The notes under the pieces: generated by a model
Told to the model about the DNA's origin: nothing
Database searches by the model: none
The model's input: the letters and a program-made list of their open reading frames with translations, nothing else
Made by a program: the position numbers and the translations under genes
NCBI GenBank assembly: GCA_964036045.1
Contig: OZ038378.1
Span: forward strand, 56,898,498-56,962,497
DNA from: Eutreptiella sp. 'Long Island Sound 2002'
Taxonomy: Eukaryota > Euglenozoa > Euglenophyceae > Eutreptiales > Eutreptiaceae
Length of the DNA stretch: 64,000 nucleotides
Direction: 5' to 3'
In this document: one piece after another, positions 1 to 9,317 of the stretch
Numbering within the stretch: position 1 is the first letter of the stretch
Layout of the letters: each line of letters begins with the position of its first letter

Positions 1-199
1 GGCCTGTCTGATTTATGTCATGACCGCATGAAGGGTTTAACGTTTTGCAAGTGGTTCCTTCTTGACCCCTTCAGTGGCTGCTTTCATTCGGGCCACGACC
101 GCCAATACGGCTTCACGTTAGACTCGAGGACTCGTCAGGATCAAGGAATGTCTGGGAAGTGGTCAGTATTTGAAACGTGGTCCCATCTCTCTCATCATC
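1..199. other. Unassigned left edge
   Basis: I see no gene, RNA or repeat here. The sequence is of balanced composition, unlike the C- and A-rich coding strand of LINE-A that begins near 200. It may be the 5' UTR of LINE-A or host DNA. A 62-codon open frame at 28-216 resembles no family I know. Confidence 0.3.
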
Positions 200-1860
200 A
201 TGACGCCATCAATTGATATCCCCCTCCCACCGGGAGTACCCCAACCACCAAGATACGCTACTAACATTCACAAAGCACCTAAACCTACCACACCAACAGA
301 CAACTAGATCCACTCTAAAACACGTTTGACACTCACTACTCATAACACTGCAAAAAGCATTGACAACCTAGACGCCATTATACTACGACACCAACAACAA
401 GGAACCGACATACTTTGTTTACAGGAAATACCTACCACCCCCTTCTTGCATTCACTTTTAAACCTACGCACTTTCATAAACCTTTCTTCTGACAAATCTA
501 ACGGCACAGCGATCATCATTCACTCTTCCCTATCTCCCTTCGTCACGCAAATCAAACACGACAAGGTCACTGGATGCCTTATTGCCATTGACCTTACTAT
601 ACCAGGCTACCACACGCTCCGTATCATTGACGTGTACAAATCACATCACGCTCATCTCCGACACAGGCTACAGAAAAAAATCTCCGCCCTCCAACAAGAC
701 CAGCCGTGCCACATCATGCTCGGCGACTTCAACACATAGCTCCAACCTTCTCTAGACACGGCTAATATCAAACACAATAAATACTGGCCTTGGCTCCACA
801 ACCAGGTACACCCCACCAATCCCACCACCACACCAACCCTCATTGACCTGTTTCGTAAGGACCACCCAGAGACAAAACAATGGACGCGCCCTGCAAACAA
901 AAGGCTCCCGTCTCACACACGCATCGACCTGATACTCTCTTCTCCTTCTTCCAACACCATTTTCAAACCTTTCAACACCTTCATTGACATTCACAACGAC
1001 ATGTCCGACCACCGACCCGTATCCACCTCCATAGCCATCCCCACCAACCTGATTAACATATACAACATCCCACACAATTCCATTCACTACCGCCCCCTAA
1101 GCAAAGAGGAAAAGTCACACTTTACGTCCCTCAGTAAACCTCTTAACCACTGGCTCCCCAAGCACCACGACACTCTCTTCCAACAACCCGTTGAACAACT
1201 TATCCCCCTGACTGACTTCCTTTTCAGCCAACTAGTCACTACTTACAAAAAAGTCACTCATCAAGCACACGATCACAAACCAACCAGCGTGGAGAAACAG
1301 TTCCTTGACGCTATAAAAAACTTACCTTCTTCTGCCTCCAATACACACAAAACTAAAACACTTCAAACACTACTCAATGACTGGACCTCAAAGAAACAAG
1401 CACAAGCGCACAATAAACTCCACCACTCCCTCATTTCTCACAAACGCATAAAAAAGACAATCAACAACATTCTCAACCCCAGAAACACCACCCCCATCTC
1501 TCTCTATGACCAAACTGGTCAGCTCACCACCGACCCTTACGAAATGTGCAAATCTATGGGACACACCCTCTCTTCCCACGGAGGCCACCCAGACTTCGAC
1601 ACAGACCCAGCCTTCATCGACACACTCATGACTAACTCCCCAAAAATACCCAACGACGCTCCACAACCACACTTTACCAGAGACGTCTTTAACCTTCTTT
1701 TGTCGAACGCTAAGGCCCACACCGCACCTGGTTTCGACGAAACCTCTCTTTACCTTTTCTCCATCCGCCCCCCCAACATCCAAACCTACATTTACAGCTT
1801 GTGTTCCCTCCTTATCACGGACGTCATTCCTTTTCACTGGCTTAAGGCAAAAATGTTTCT
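200..1860 (+). mobile_element. LINE-A non-LTR retrotransposon, 5' part
   Basis: This is the first half of a plus-strand non-LTR retrotransposon. It carries the endonuclease and the first RT motif, and stops abruptly at 1860, where the (AGGT)n end of LINE-C begins. The missing RT, RNase H and 3' end resume at 38101. The last 78 bases are repeated at 38101-38178, so the two halves are best read as one element opened by a later insertion. The left boundary is not defined. I place it at an ATG at 200 that is in frame with everything downstream. C- and A-rich codon use is the same in both halves. Confidence 0.8.
200..1860 (+). pseudogene. LINE-A ORF2, endonuclease and RT start (interrupted)
   Basis: This would nick target DNA and prime reverse transcription. 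The reading frame runs from ATG 200 to 1860 with only two in-frame stops, both TAG (305 and 737). Endonuclease/exonuclease/phosphatase motifs appear in order: ILCLQEI with the catalytic Glu near 425, LGDFNT just before the stop at 737, SHTRIDLIL near 915-940 and MSDHRPV at 1001. About 200 residues of Asn- and Lys-rich linker follow, then the RT-start motif AKAHTAPGFDETSL near 1710-1750. The frame is destroyed at 1860 by LINE-C. The TAG at 737 lies directly after GDFNT, where the family normally continues, so it is most likely a Gln-to-stop change. Family assignment is secure. Whether the ORF starts at 200 is uncertain. Confidence 0.85.
1783..1860 (+). repeat. 78 bp flanking duplication, left copy
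   Basis: These 78 bases match 38101-38178 at 72 positions with no gap. The copy ends exactly where the LINE-C tail starts, and the partner begins exactly where LINE-C ends. This is the geometry of a target-site duplication inside LINE-A. Six substitutions imply some age, or two independent LINE-A copies. Confidence 0.7.
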
Positions 1861-1905
1861 AGGTAGGTAGGTAGGTGCACTTGGTGGTGGAGAGGCGCCC
1901 CTTGG
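1861..1905 (-). other. LINE-C 3' terminus with (ACCT)n tail
   Basis: Read on the minus strand, this end is GGGGCGCCTCTCCAC, a short variable stretch, then four ACCT units. The same terminus occurs at 41622-41666 (minus) and 58358-58413 (plus). Conserved 3' ends with a microsatellite tail are what target-primed reverse transcription produces, so this is probably the stretch recognised by the LINE-C RT. Confidence 0.7.
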
Positions 1906-3060
1906 TTCCCCCTGGCGTCGCCCCTGTGACGAACAGGAAGAGGCTCCGCGCGTGAAGAGAGGAGGCGGCTTACATCCCGCTAGACCTGACTGTTGGCCCG
2001 CAACAAAGCGGCCGCGGGCAACACCGGAAGGGCTGATCGCTGCCGGCGTGACGTGCTTGTCTCGCCAGGAGGGTGTGCCCCCGTGCTTGCGCATGTCCCC
2101 TCCTTTGGGCGGAACCCTAGAGGTTCACTGGACTTCCTGGCGTATCCCGTTTCTAACGCATGCATGCACGTTCTTGGTACTAGGGTTCCGAGGCGCCTGG
2201 GTGTCGCACGCTCCGCCTCGAGTCCCAAAGCAGCGCAGGCCTTAGGATGCAGCCTTACCCTCGGTCTCCGGGTCTCGTTTGGCCGGGGCACCTGCATGGC
2301 ACGGGCTGCCTCAGTGCCCGGGCTGTGGGCACTGGGTTTCCTACTGTTGTGCGGCGTTTCTGTTTTGGTCCAGTTTGCGGTTGGGTGTGGGTTTTGTTAA
2401 CCCTGCCAGTCCTGGCTGGGGTCTTGGGTGGGTGTGTTTGAACACGGTTTGTGGTGTTGTCCCTCTTTTGCCGGCTGTTTGTGGTGTTCGTGGTCCGGCT
2501 TAGGTTTCGGCCTGCTTATGGGACGTGTGTGGTTTCGTGCGCGCTCCGCTTGCCCCCCCCCGTTTCCAGTTCCGGTGTGCGGTGTGGGCGTGCGTGCTGG
2601 GCCCGGGTCTCGGCTGTGCCCCGCCCTTCTTGGCTGGGTTGTCGGGGTGTGTTTTTTGCGCTTTTGTTCCTTTTTTTTTTTGGCTTTGTGGTGTCGGTTG
2701 CTGGGTGTCCCTGTCCCGGGTTTTGTGGTCCCTGTCCCACCCATCCCCTTTCTTTCGGGTTGGGCTGCTGGCTCCTTTTTTTTTTCGTGGTGTATGTCTG
2801 CATGTTTCGGTGTTCCTTTTCCTGGTGGGCCGCTCTTCCTGGCTTGGTGTTGCCGGTTTTGGCTGGGTGGTCCCCCTGTACCTCTTTGGGGGTCCTGTCT
2901 TCGGTGCCTTCTGGGGCGGGGGTTTAGCCGCCTCTGGTGGTGTTGGCGGGCGGTTTGGTGGCTGTGGGCTGTTTTCGCGCCCCCCCTCCTCCCCCCTCTG
3001 TTTTTTCTTTTTTGGGGGGGGGGGCTGCCTGTTCCTCCCTCTGCCTTCCCTCGGCTGGCG
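1861..3060 (-). repeat. 3' terminal 1.2 kb shared with second element
   Basis: This stretch is homologous to 41622-42815. Both copies share the tail, the block around 1910-2300 at high identity, T- and G-rich runs, and the CCTTCCCTCGGCTGGCGC stretch, after which they diverge. I see no coding signal on the minus strand. It behaves as a LINE-C family 3' UTR. Confidence 0.7.
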
Positions 3061-4256
3061 CACGCACTGGCCCGCATTCAGTGTGGTCTTCCGGGCTGCT
3101 GTTGGCGGTTGCGTTCTGTTTGGCCGTGTTCCGGCCCCATGGGTCGGGTGGGCTATGTACACGTTGGGCTCGGCGCCCCTTCTTGCCGGGTTAGGTCCTG
3201 GCTCTGCCGGCTGGCCGGTTGCGCCAGGCGGCTGCGTGTGGCTCTGGGTTAGGGGGCTGGGGTTGTTCGTGTCCTTTCCCCTCTGCGGTGCCGGTTTTTA
3301 CCTTCTGGGTGGTCTGCCAACGTTGTTGCCAGGCGCGCGGTGGCCCCGTGTGTGGCCTGCAGTGCCCGTGTGTGGCGCGCTGGTGCGGCGCCTTCCGGGG
3401 TCTGCGGTGGCTTGCTTTGGTTAGTCCTTCGGGTTAGGGTCAGTCGTGCCGTGTTGTGCTGCTCTGTGCCGCGTCGCGTCGCGTCGTGCTGTGGGGCGTT
3501 GCACTGTGGCGCGCTGTGGTGCGGTGTGCCGTGGTCTCGCGTTGTGCCGTGGTGGGTCAGTGGAGGTCAGCCTGGCCTGTGTCGTGGTGCGGAGTGCGGG
3601 CTGGAGTGTAGCTGGCTGGTGGCTGGGGGGCCCGGTTAGGTGCGGGTGTCTCGCTGGGTCCGTGCTGTGGGGGCCTGGGCGTGCCGCTCTGGCTGGTGGG
3701 TCGGGTAGGCGTCCCTGGGGTTGCCCTCCCTGGGGGCCTGTGCCTTGGTCCCGTGTCCTCTGGGGGTTCCAGTCCCTAGCCCTGGTCGCTGTGGCCGTGC
3801 CTTTGTCCTCTTCCGGTGCCTGTGAGGTGGCCCTTGTGGCGCCCGGGGTGGTCGCCTGGCGGTGACGGCGTGGTGGTGCGCGGTGCGGGTGCGTTCCCTG
3901 CAGCTTCCTCTGTGGGTGTGGCCTGTTCTCCCCGTGTAGGTGTGTCCTCCACTCCCCGTGTGGTTTCCGGTGGCTGGTGGGTGTGCGCTGGTGTGATCCG
4001 TACGGCGTCCGATGCTTGCTTCGGCGGTGCGTGTTGGGGGGTGCGCCCCCGGGAGTCGTGCGGCGTTTGCTCAGGGTGGGGCGGCACTGGTCCCCCCGTC
4101 GTGGTATGCCCTTCCTGGGTGTGGGTCGTGGCGTTTGCCGTGGTGCCCTTTTCCTCCGCGCCTTGGTCCCCGCTCCTGCCCCTTCCTGGTTCTTCGGTGG
4201 TTTCCTGCCCCCATGTGGTGTCTCTTCCGGCGCCCTGTCCCTATGGGTGCCTGCCG
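3061..4256. other. GC-rich LINE-C 3' UTR remainder
   Basis: This is GC-rich, low-complexity DNA with runs such as GCGTCGCGTCGCGTCG (about 3472-3487) and TGCTGTG-type words that also dominate 45500-46700. No protein domain is visible in any frame. Open frames here reflect few stop codons. Confidence 0.5.
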
Positions 4257-6744
4257 TCACTTGGGGCCCCTCCGTGCCCTCTTGTCTGAGTGCCCCTTGG
4301 TGTCCTTTGCCCTCCCCTTGCCCTTGTCCTTCCCCTTCCTGGTGTGGTGGTGGTGGGAGGGGCGGGGTGGGAAGGGGGCGCCGATGGCCCAGGCCTTGGG
4401 CTGGGTGGCCTGGAGCCATTGGCGGAGGGCTTGGGGGGTGTAGGGGGGGCGAAGGCCCTGGACCGCATCGCGGAGGAGGGCCTCCCATGCCGCTTGCGGC
4501 ATCATGGCCTCCGGGGCGGCCTCGTTGGGGTCGGCGGCGGTGCGGGTGCGCACTTCCTCGAAGGTATGCACCATGTGCACCCCATCTTGCCTTCCCGCTC
4601 CCCCGACCCACTTCACCCAGCGGCAGAGCTCCTGCAAAGCGGGGGCAGACCACCAGGCGAGGTGCGCGGGGGCCTGGGGGGGGGGAGGGGTCCGTGCCCG
4701 GGGTCCTGGAGCGGCGGGGGGAGGACGTTGACCTGTGGTGGTGGTGGGGGTGGCTTCGCCTGGGGGAGCGGGAGCGGCAGTGGCGGGGGCTTGGGGTGGA
4801 GGACGGGTACGAGCGGAGGGGGGAACGGGAGGGGGAGGTGGACATGGGGCAGCGGTGGCGCGCTTGGTGGCGTCCGGGGGAGCGGGAGTGGTGGTGGCGG
4901 GGGCTGGGGGTGGTGGATGGGTATGGACGGCGGGGGGAACGAGGAGCCTGGCGGGGCCTGTGGGGGGAGGGGGAGGTGGACGTGGGGCGGCGGTGGCGTG
5001 CCTGGCGGCGCCGGGGGGAGCAGAAGCGGTAGTGGCGGGGGCTGGGGGTGGGGGTCTTTTATGGCCGGAGGGGGGAGGGGGAGGTGGACATGGGGCGGCG
5101 GTGGCGCTCGTGGTGGCGCACGGGGGAGCGAGAGCGGCGGGAGCGGGGTCCCGGGGGGTCGTGGTGGCACCTGGGGGAGCGAGAGCAGCGCGAGCGGGTC
5201 GTTGAGGCGCGGTGGCGGTGTGGGGAGTGTGGGCGCTGGGGGCGAGTGTGCCGTGTGGGAGGAGAGCGGGAGCGCCGCCGTTTGCGGGACCGGGCCTCAT
5301 CGCTCGAGTCGGGCCAGTCGAGAGGCGTCGGCGGGTCCTGGGGGGCTTCGCGTGGTGCCGCCTGGTACTGGGGGGGAGGGGGGAGGTCCCCTGTCGTCCA
5401 TGGATCCGCCGAGTAGGGACGTGGTGGCGGCAGCAGCTGGTGGTATGGGTCGAGTGACTGTCCTTGGCGGGGTTGGGCCCGGGGGGCCCCTTCGGCGTGG
5501 ACGTGGTGGCCGGGGGGATACGGTTCCTGGTACGGGGGGGCTGGCTGGTACGGGGGGGGTGGCCCCTGGTGGTAGGTGGGGTATGCGGGTGGAGCGCTCG
5601 GTGGCTGCCATCCCATTCGCTGGTGCTGTTCGTGCACGGGGGGTTGTGTCCCGGTGGGGTAGGGTGGTGGGCAGTGGTAGTGGTGGGGTCGGTGTTGGTC
5701 GTGGTGGTGGTGGGGCCGCTGATGGTGGTGGTGTTGGTAGTGGTGGGGTTGGTGTTGCGGGTATGGCCCTTGGACCCCTTGTGGGTTTTCCGGTCCCCCT
5801 TGTGGGGGTAGGGGGTTGGGCATCGTGCGCAGCCCCTGGGGCTGCACTATGTGGTGGGCAGGGGGGGCGGGTCGGGGGCCGGGTTTGACGGTGACGGTGG
5901 TCGAGGGGTCCCACGTCCCTGGGTTGGTTTGGCCGGCGGTGGTGGTTGTTTGTGGGGGATGGATGACGGGGCGCTTGGTGACGGGGATGTGGACGAGGGT
6001 TTTGACGGGGTCGTGTTGGGTGGCCGCCTCTGCGGTGGTGGTGGCTGGAGGTGGGAGGGGGGCGTGGGTTGTGGTGGGTGGGGGGTCCTGGCTTGGGTGA
6101 GGGTTTGGGTTAGGGCGGTGTCGGTTGGGTTTGTGTCGTTGCGTTTGTGGTGTTGTGTGTGCGCGCCTGGGCGCCGGCTTGGGTTTGGGGTCGGGTTTGG
6201 GGTTGGGTTCCGGTTCCTGGTTGAGGAGGACCTCTGTCTGGAGGTATGAGGGCGCCAATGTCGGGTCGCGGGTCTTCCCGGTGCGTTGCAGGGGTGCCTG
6301 AGTCGCCTGTGTGGGGGTCGGGGGGTCGGTGCGTGCGGCCGCGGCTTTGGCTTTTGCCATGGCCTTGAGGATGGGGGCGGTGGGGAGGGGGGTGTAGGAG
6401 GATGAGGTGGAGGAGGTGGATGAGGCTGAGGATGAGGAGGAGGTGGTGGACGCGGGTCGGGCGGTGATGCGGGCGGGCTTGTGGGCGGCGGCTTCTGCTG
6501 CGGCCACGGCGGGGAGGATGGAGGGCATGTCCTCGGGCTGTAGGTTGGGGGCGGGCGGCTGGAGGGGCCCGGTCGTGACCTGGCGGCCCGGCGGCCCGGC
6601 GGGCCGATGTGGTCGGCAGCGGCGGGGGAGGGAGGCACGGGGCTGTGGCCTTCTCCTTCTGGGCTTAGCTGGCCCGGGGTCCTGCAATGTGTCAGGTTTT
6701 GTTGGTTGGCGTCCGCGGGGGGGAACAGTTCGCGTGGGCTGCAT
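4257..6744 (-). pseudogene. LINE-C 3' ORF: disordered, RS- and His-rich gag-like protein
   Basis: This is probably an RNA-binding structural protein of LINE-C. The frame starting at 6744 gives Pro-, Ser- and Lys-rich disordered sequence, a His-rich stretch (near 5640-5720), and then an Arg/Ser domain (RSRKRRRSRSPP near 5260-5300). The frame starting at 5300 then supplies a folded-looking C-terminus (LQELCRWVKWV, QALRQWLQAT) and a Lys/Gly-rich tail ending at 4257, so at least one frameshift lies within the RS repeats. It is laid out like the LINE-D ORF at 15067-17043: disordered, His-rich, compact domain, basic tail. The position downstream of RT is unusual, since gag-like ORFs normally precede it. 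No named domain is recognised. Confidence 0.45.
4690..5190. repeat. RS-coding minisatellite
   Basis: Imperfect tandem units of about 105-140 bp carry GAGGTGGACATGGGGC-type cores at about 4837, 4974 and 5078, each followed by a GGTGGCG-rich stretch. On the minus strand they encode Arg/Ser- and Pro-rich repeats of the gag-like ORF. Unit length variation would explain the frame change here. Confidence 0.6.
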
Positions 6745-7124
6745 TCAGGGGCCGGGGGGGGTGGGCCCGGGTCCTCTTGGGTGTCTGCCGGGGGCGTGGG
6801 CGGGCCACTGGGTGAGGTGGGCTTGCCGCCGGGCGCGGGGCTCCTCCCGGCGGCTGTGTGCGGGTTGTCGAGTGTGGGGGCTGGTGAGGGGTGTCCGGCG
6901 GGTGGGTGTGTGGCGGGCGTGTGCTGGTGTTCGGGCGGGTGGGGGAGGCCCGTGTCGCGGGGCCTGGGGGTGCGCGCGATGGTGGGCCTGTGTGGGTCTC
7001 TGGGTGAGCAGCGAGAGGGGAGGCGCATGGGCGGGGATTGTGCGGTGGGGTGTGTTGTGTCGGTGTATGTGTCCGCTCGCTGCGGCGCGCTTGCGTGGCC
7101 AATTGTAGGCCGGGCGGTTTGGAG

Positions 7125-8388
7125 GAGAAGCTTGCCGTCTTCTGCTGCTGCGGCAGGGATTTTGCAGACGAGCTGGCGTATCTGGTGGACCTCTTGGTCA
7201 GTGGTGGGAAGGGGGTATGCTAGCTTTGGGCTAAGACCCACGCGGCTGAGGACCCTGTGGATGGCGTGGTACCCGCAGGTGAGGGATTGCTGCGGTCTGG
7301 GGGGGGGGGGGTTGGCCGCGTGTCCGGGCCCGCCTCGACTTGTGTGTGGGCGGTGGGGATGGCTCAAATCCAGGGCACGGTCCCCGTGGGTGGCCAGCGG
7401 CGCTGGATCCAGTGGGTCAGGCACAGCATGGCCAATCCCAGGTGGTAGCCCGTCTTCCCTGAGGTGATTTAGGCCAGGGCGCGGGCTGGGGGCTTGTCCC
7501 CTGGCTGCAGGACGCCCCTGACGACCCTGTGCTGGGTGGTGGGGTCCCCTACTGCCCCTGGTGGGGCGGTCCCTGGGGCGAGCATGGTGTCTGTCCTTTT
7601 GACGAGCCATTGCGGGCCGGGGGACGTAGCTGTAGCGCCTATCAGGTAGTAGTGCCCGCGCTCGAGGACTGTAACCCAGACCTCCGGCGGGGGGTGCTCA
7701 CTGTCTGTAGGTGGGGGAGGGAGGTCGTCGTCTGGGGTGCAGAGGCCGGCGGCGCGGAGGGCGGCGTTGCGGATTGGTGCGGTGGCCTGTTCCCACTGCT
7801 CCGGGCGGTTCGGGTCTGCTGGGTGGTCCTTCTCCGCTGGGGCCCGTCGTAGGTGTATGGTCCCTCGACGGGTGACCTTGATGTCCGTGTCGTGTGTCAG
7901 GGCCTGGCCCACTCCATCGGGGGGATACGGACGTGCTGGCCCTGGGTGTGTTTGCGGGCTCGTCAGAGTACGAGGTCTACGATGGTCTCGTGGAGGCCGT
8001 TGCCTGGGGTGGTCAGGTCCCGGAGGGCTTTGACGGTGAGCTTGGTCCAGTCCTCCTGTAGGCGGTACCAGCCCAGGGGGGTGGTCGGGGCCCTGCCTTG
8101 GAGGGTTGCTCGGAGGAGGTCGGGGTCGCGGATGGTGGCCGGTGTGAGGGGGGGGTGCCCCGGGTCCGGGGGGGGTGGGCTGGATGGGTTGCCGGGGCCT
8201 TGCGCGTCTGAGTCGACGTATGGTTGGCCCTGGTTGGGCTCGGCCGGGCTGGGCGGTGCCGGGTGGCTTCTTGGGTGAGAGATGGGCCTCGGGGCGCTGT
8301 GGTGGTGTCTTGGAGGCCTGCGGATGGAGATGGGGGGCGCGTGCGGGGCGCGGAGTGAGTTAGTGGACGTCTCGGTCATGCAGGGCAT
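7125..8388 (-). pseudogene. LINE-C Ulp1-like cysteine protease (frameshifted)
   Basis: This resembles a C48 (Ulp1/SENP-type) protease that could process the polyprotein or cut SUMO-like tags. Hallmarks occur in the expected order but in three frames. NGLHETIVDLVL (near 7968-8003) matches the family WLND-type start. ERGHYYLIGA has its candidate catalytic His at 7652-7654. QQSLTCGYHAI has its candidate Cys at 7275-7277, preceded by a Gln pair as in the family oxyanion position. WLVKRTD supplies a possible Asp. Frameshifts lie near 7963-7916 and near 7470. The ORF opens at 8388, overlapping the stop of the RT ORF at 8360 by about 29 bases. The identification rests on motif order by eye. A different papain-fold peptidase is possible. 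Confidence 0.5.
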
Positions 8389-9170
8389 GGTAATGGATGA
8401 GACGCTGCATGTGTTCCCTGGCGGTGGGGTCGGTGAGTTGCTCCGCGTGTGTTAACAGGAGGTGTTTGCGGTGTACCATTTGGGCCGCTGCTCTGCGGAC
8501 TGCCTCTAGCTGGAGGTGCGCTGCTGCCTCCATGGGGCTTTCCGTGTGTTTGGGGAGGTGTCGGTGCAGGGCCTGTGTCACCGCCCCTCTCATGGTGGCT
8601 TCTTTGACCAGGGGATCCCGGAAGAGGTGTTCGGTGGCCTGGTGTGCGTGGCTGTGGGTTGGCCATCCTTCGTGTTGTCGTAGGGTTTCCGCCGGGGCCC
8701 AGCCCACTAGCGTGTCCCTGCCTGTATGAAGAGGGCATTTCTTGGAGTGTTCCCAGTCCTCCGGGGTGGTGTGGAAGCACGGGCAACGGGTGTGTTCTTC
8801 GGGGACGTGGATGTGTTTGCGGGCGAGACATCTGGCGACCCTGGTGAGGAATGGTAGTTGCTCCCTGAGGAGCTGGATGCGTCGTGAGGTAGGCTGGGAC
8901 GTTTGCTGGGCGCAGAGCTGAGTGGTAGAGGGGAATTTGCAGTCTGTCCTGGAGCTCCTGGATGTGCGCCCGGCTGTCTGCGTTGCCGAGCAAGCGGGCG
9001 AGATGTTGGATGTGGTTGGGGTAGTGGTATGCTCTTTCGTGGGAGGAATAGGGGGCGTCCTCTGGAACCCAGTCCGGGGTCTGACAGGGCTCGGGTACGG
9101 GGGGTATGTGTTGGAGGTGTGTGTGGTTTCGGCCAAGGTCAGGGATCTGGAGGGCTGGTCGGTGCGTTGT
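8360..9170 (-). pseudogene. LINE-C RT ORF, C-terminal part with CCHC finger
   Basis: This is the segment after RNase H in the LINE-C polyprotein. Minus-strand codons from 9170 are open (THRPALQIPDL onward) and continue through LQDRLQIPLYH. A frameshift near 8890 leads into RIQLLREQLPFL and the zinc-binding motif CPCFHTTPEDWEHSKKC (about 8733-8785), a C-x-C-x9-H-x3-C pattern typical of LINE C-termini. The ORF ends at 8360. The first codons (THRP) match the last LINE-C codons at 34640 (THQP) in the same phase, linking it to the RNase H 25 kb away. Confidence 0.75.
9157..9170. repeat. 14 bp duplication flanking LINE-D, left
   Basis: GGTCGGTGCGTTGT here matches GGTTGGTGCGTTGT at 34635-34648 at 13 of 14 bases. 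It sits at the point where LINE-C coding sequence stops and resumes, so it is the likely target-site duplication of the inner insertion. A related GGTGCGTTG also occurs at 28762, so the match alone is not decisive. Confidence 0.6.
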
Positions 9171-9317
9171 GGTTTGAGGTTTGAGGTTTGCTTTTGCGGG
9201 TACTAGACGCCTTTCGGCCCCGGGGGGCCACCTGGTCGGGCCAGGTGATATCCTCCCGTCCGGGTCCTAGTGGGGGGCCCTCCAAGACGCACCTCCTGCC
9301 TGGTGGCGGAGTCCTCC
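9171..9317 (-). other. LINE-D 3' end and CAAACCT tail
   Basis: On the minus strand the element ends in nearly three CAAACCT units directly before the 14 bp duplication. A short GC-rich stretch with no open frame of interest precedes them. This looks like a LINE 3' tail. Confidence 0.5.

Larger units (their letters stand above)
1861..9170 (-). mobile_element. LINE-C non-LTR retrotransposon, 3' part
   Basis: This is the downstream part of a minus-strand LINE that begins at 38100. It holds the end of the RT ORF with its CCHC finger, a broken Ulp1-like protease, a gag-like ORF and a long GC-rich 3' region ending in (ACCT)n. It joins the upstream part (34635-38100) through a 14 bp duplication (9157-9170 and 34635-34648) that preserves codon phase. 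Without the inner insertion it would be about 10.8 kb and 5'-truncated. Confidence 0.7.
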
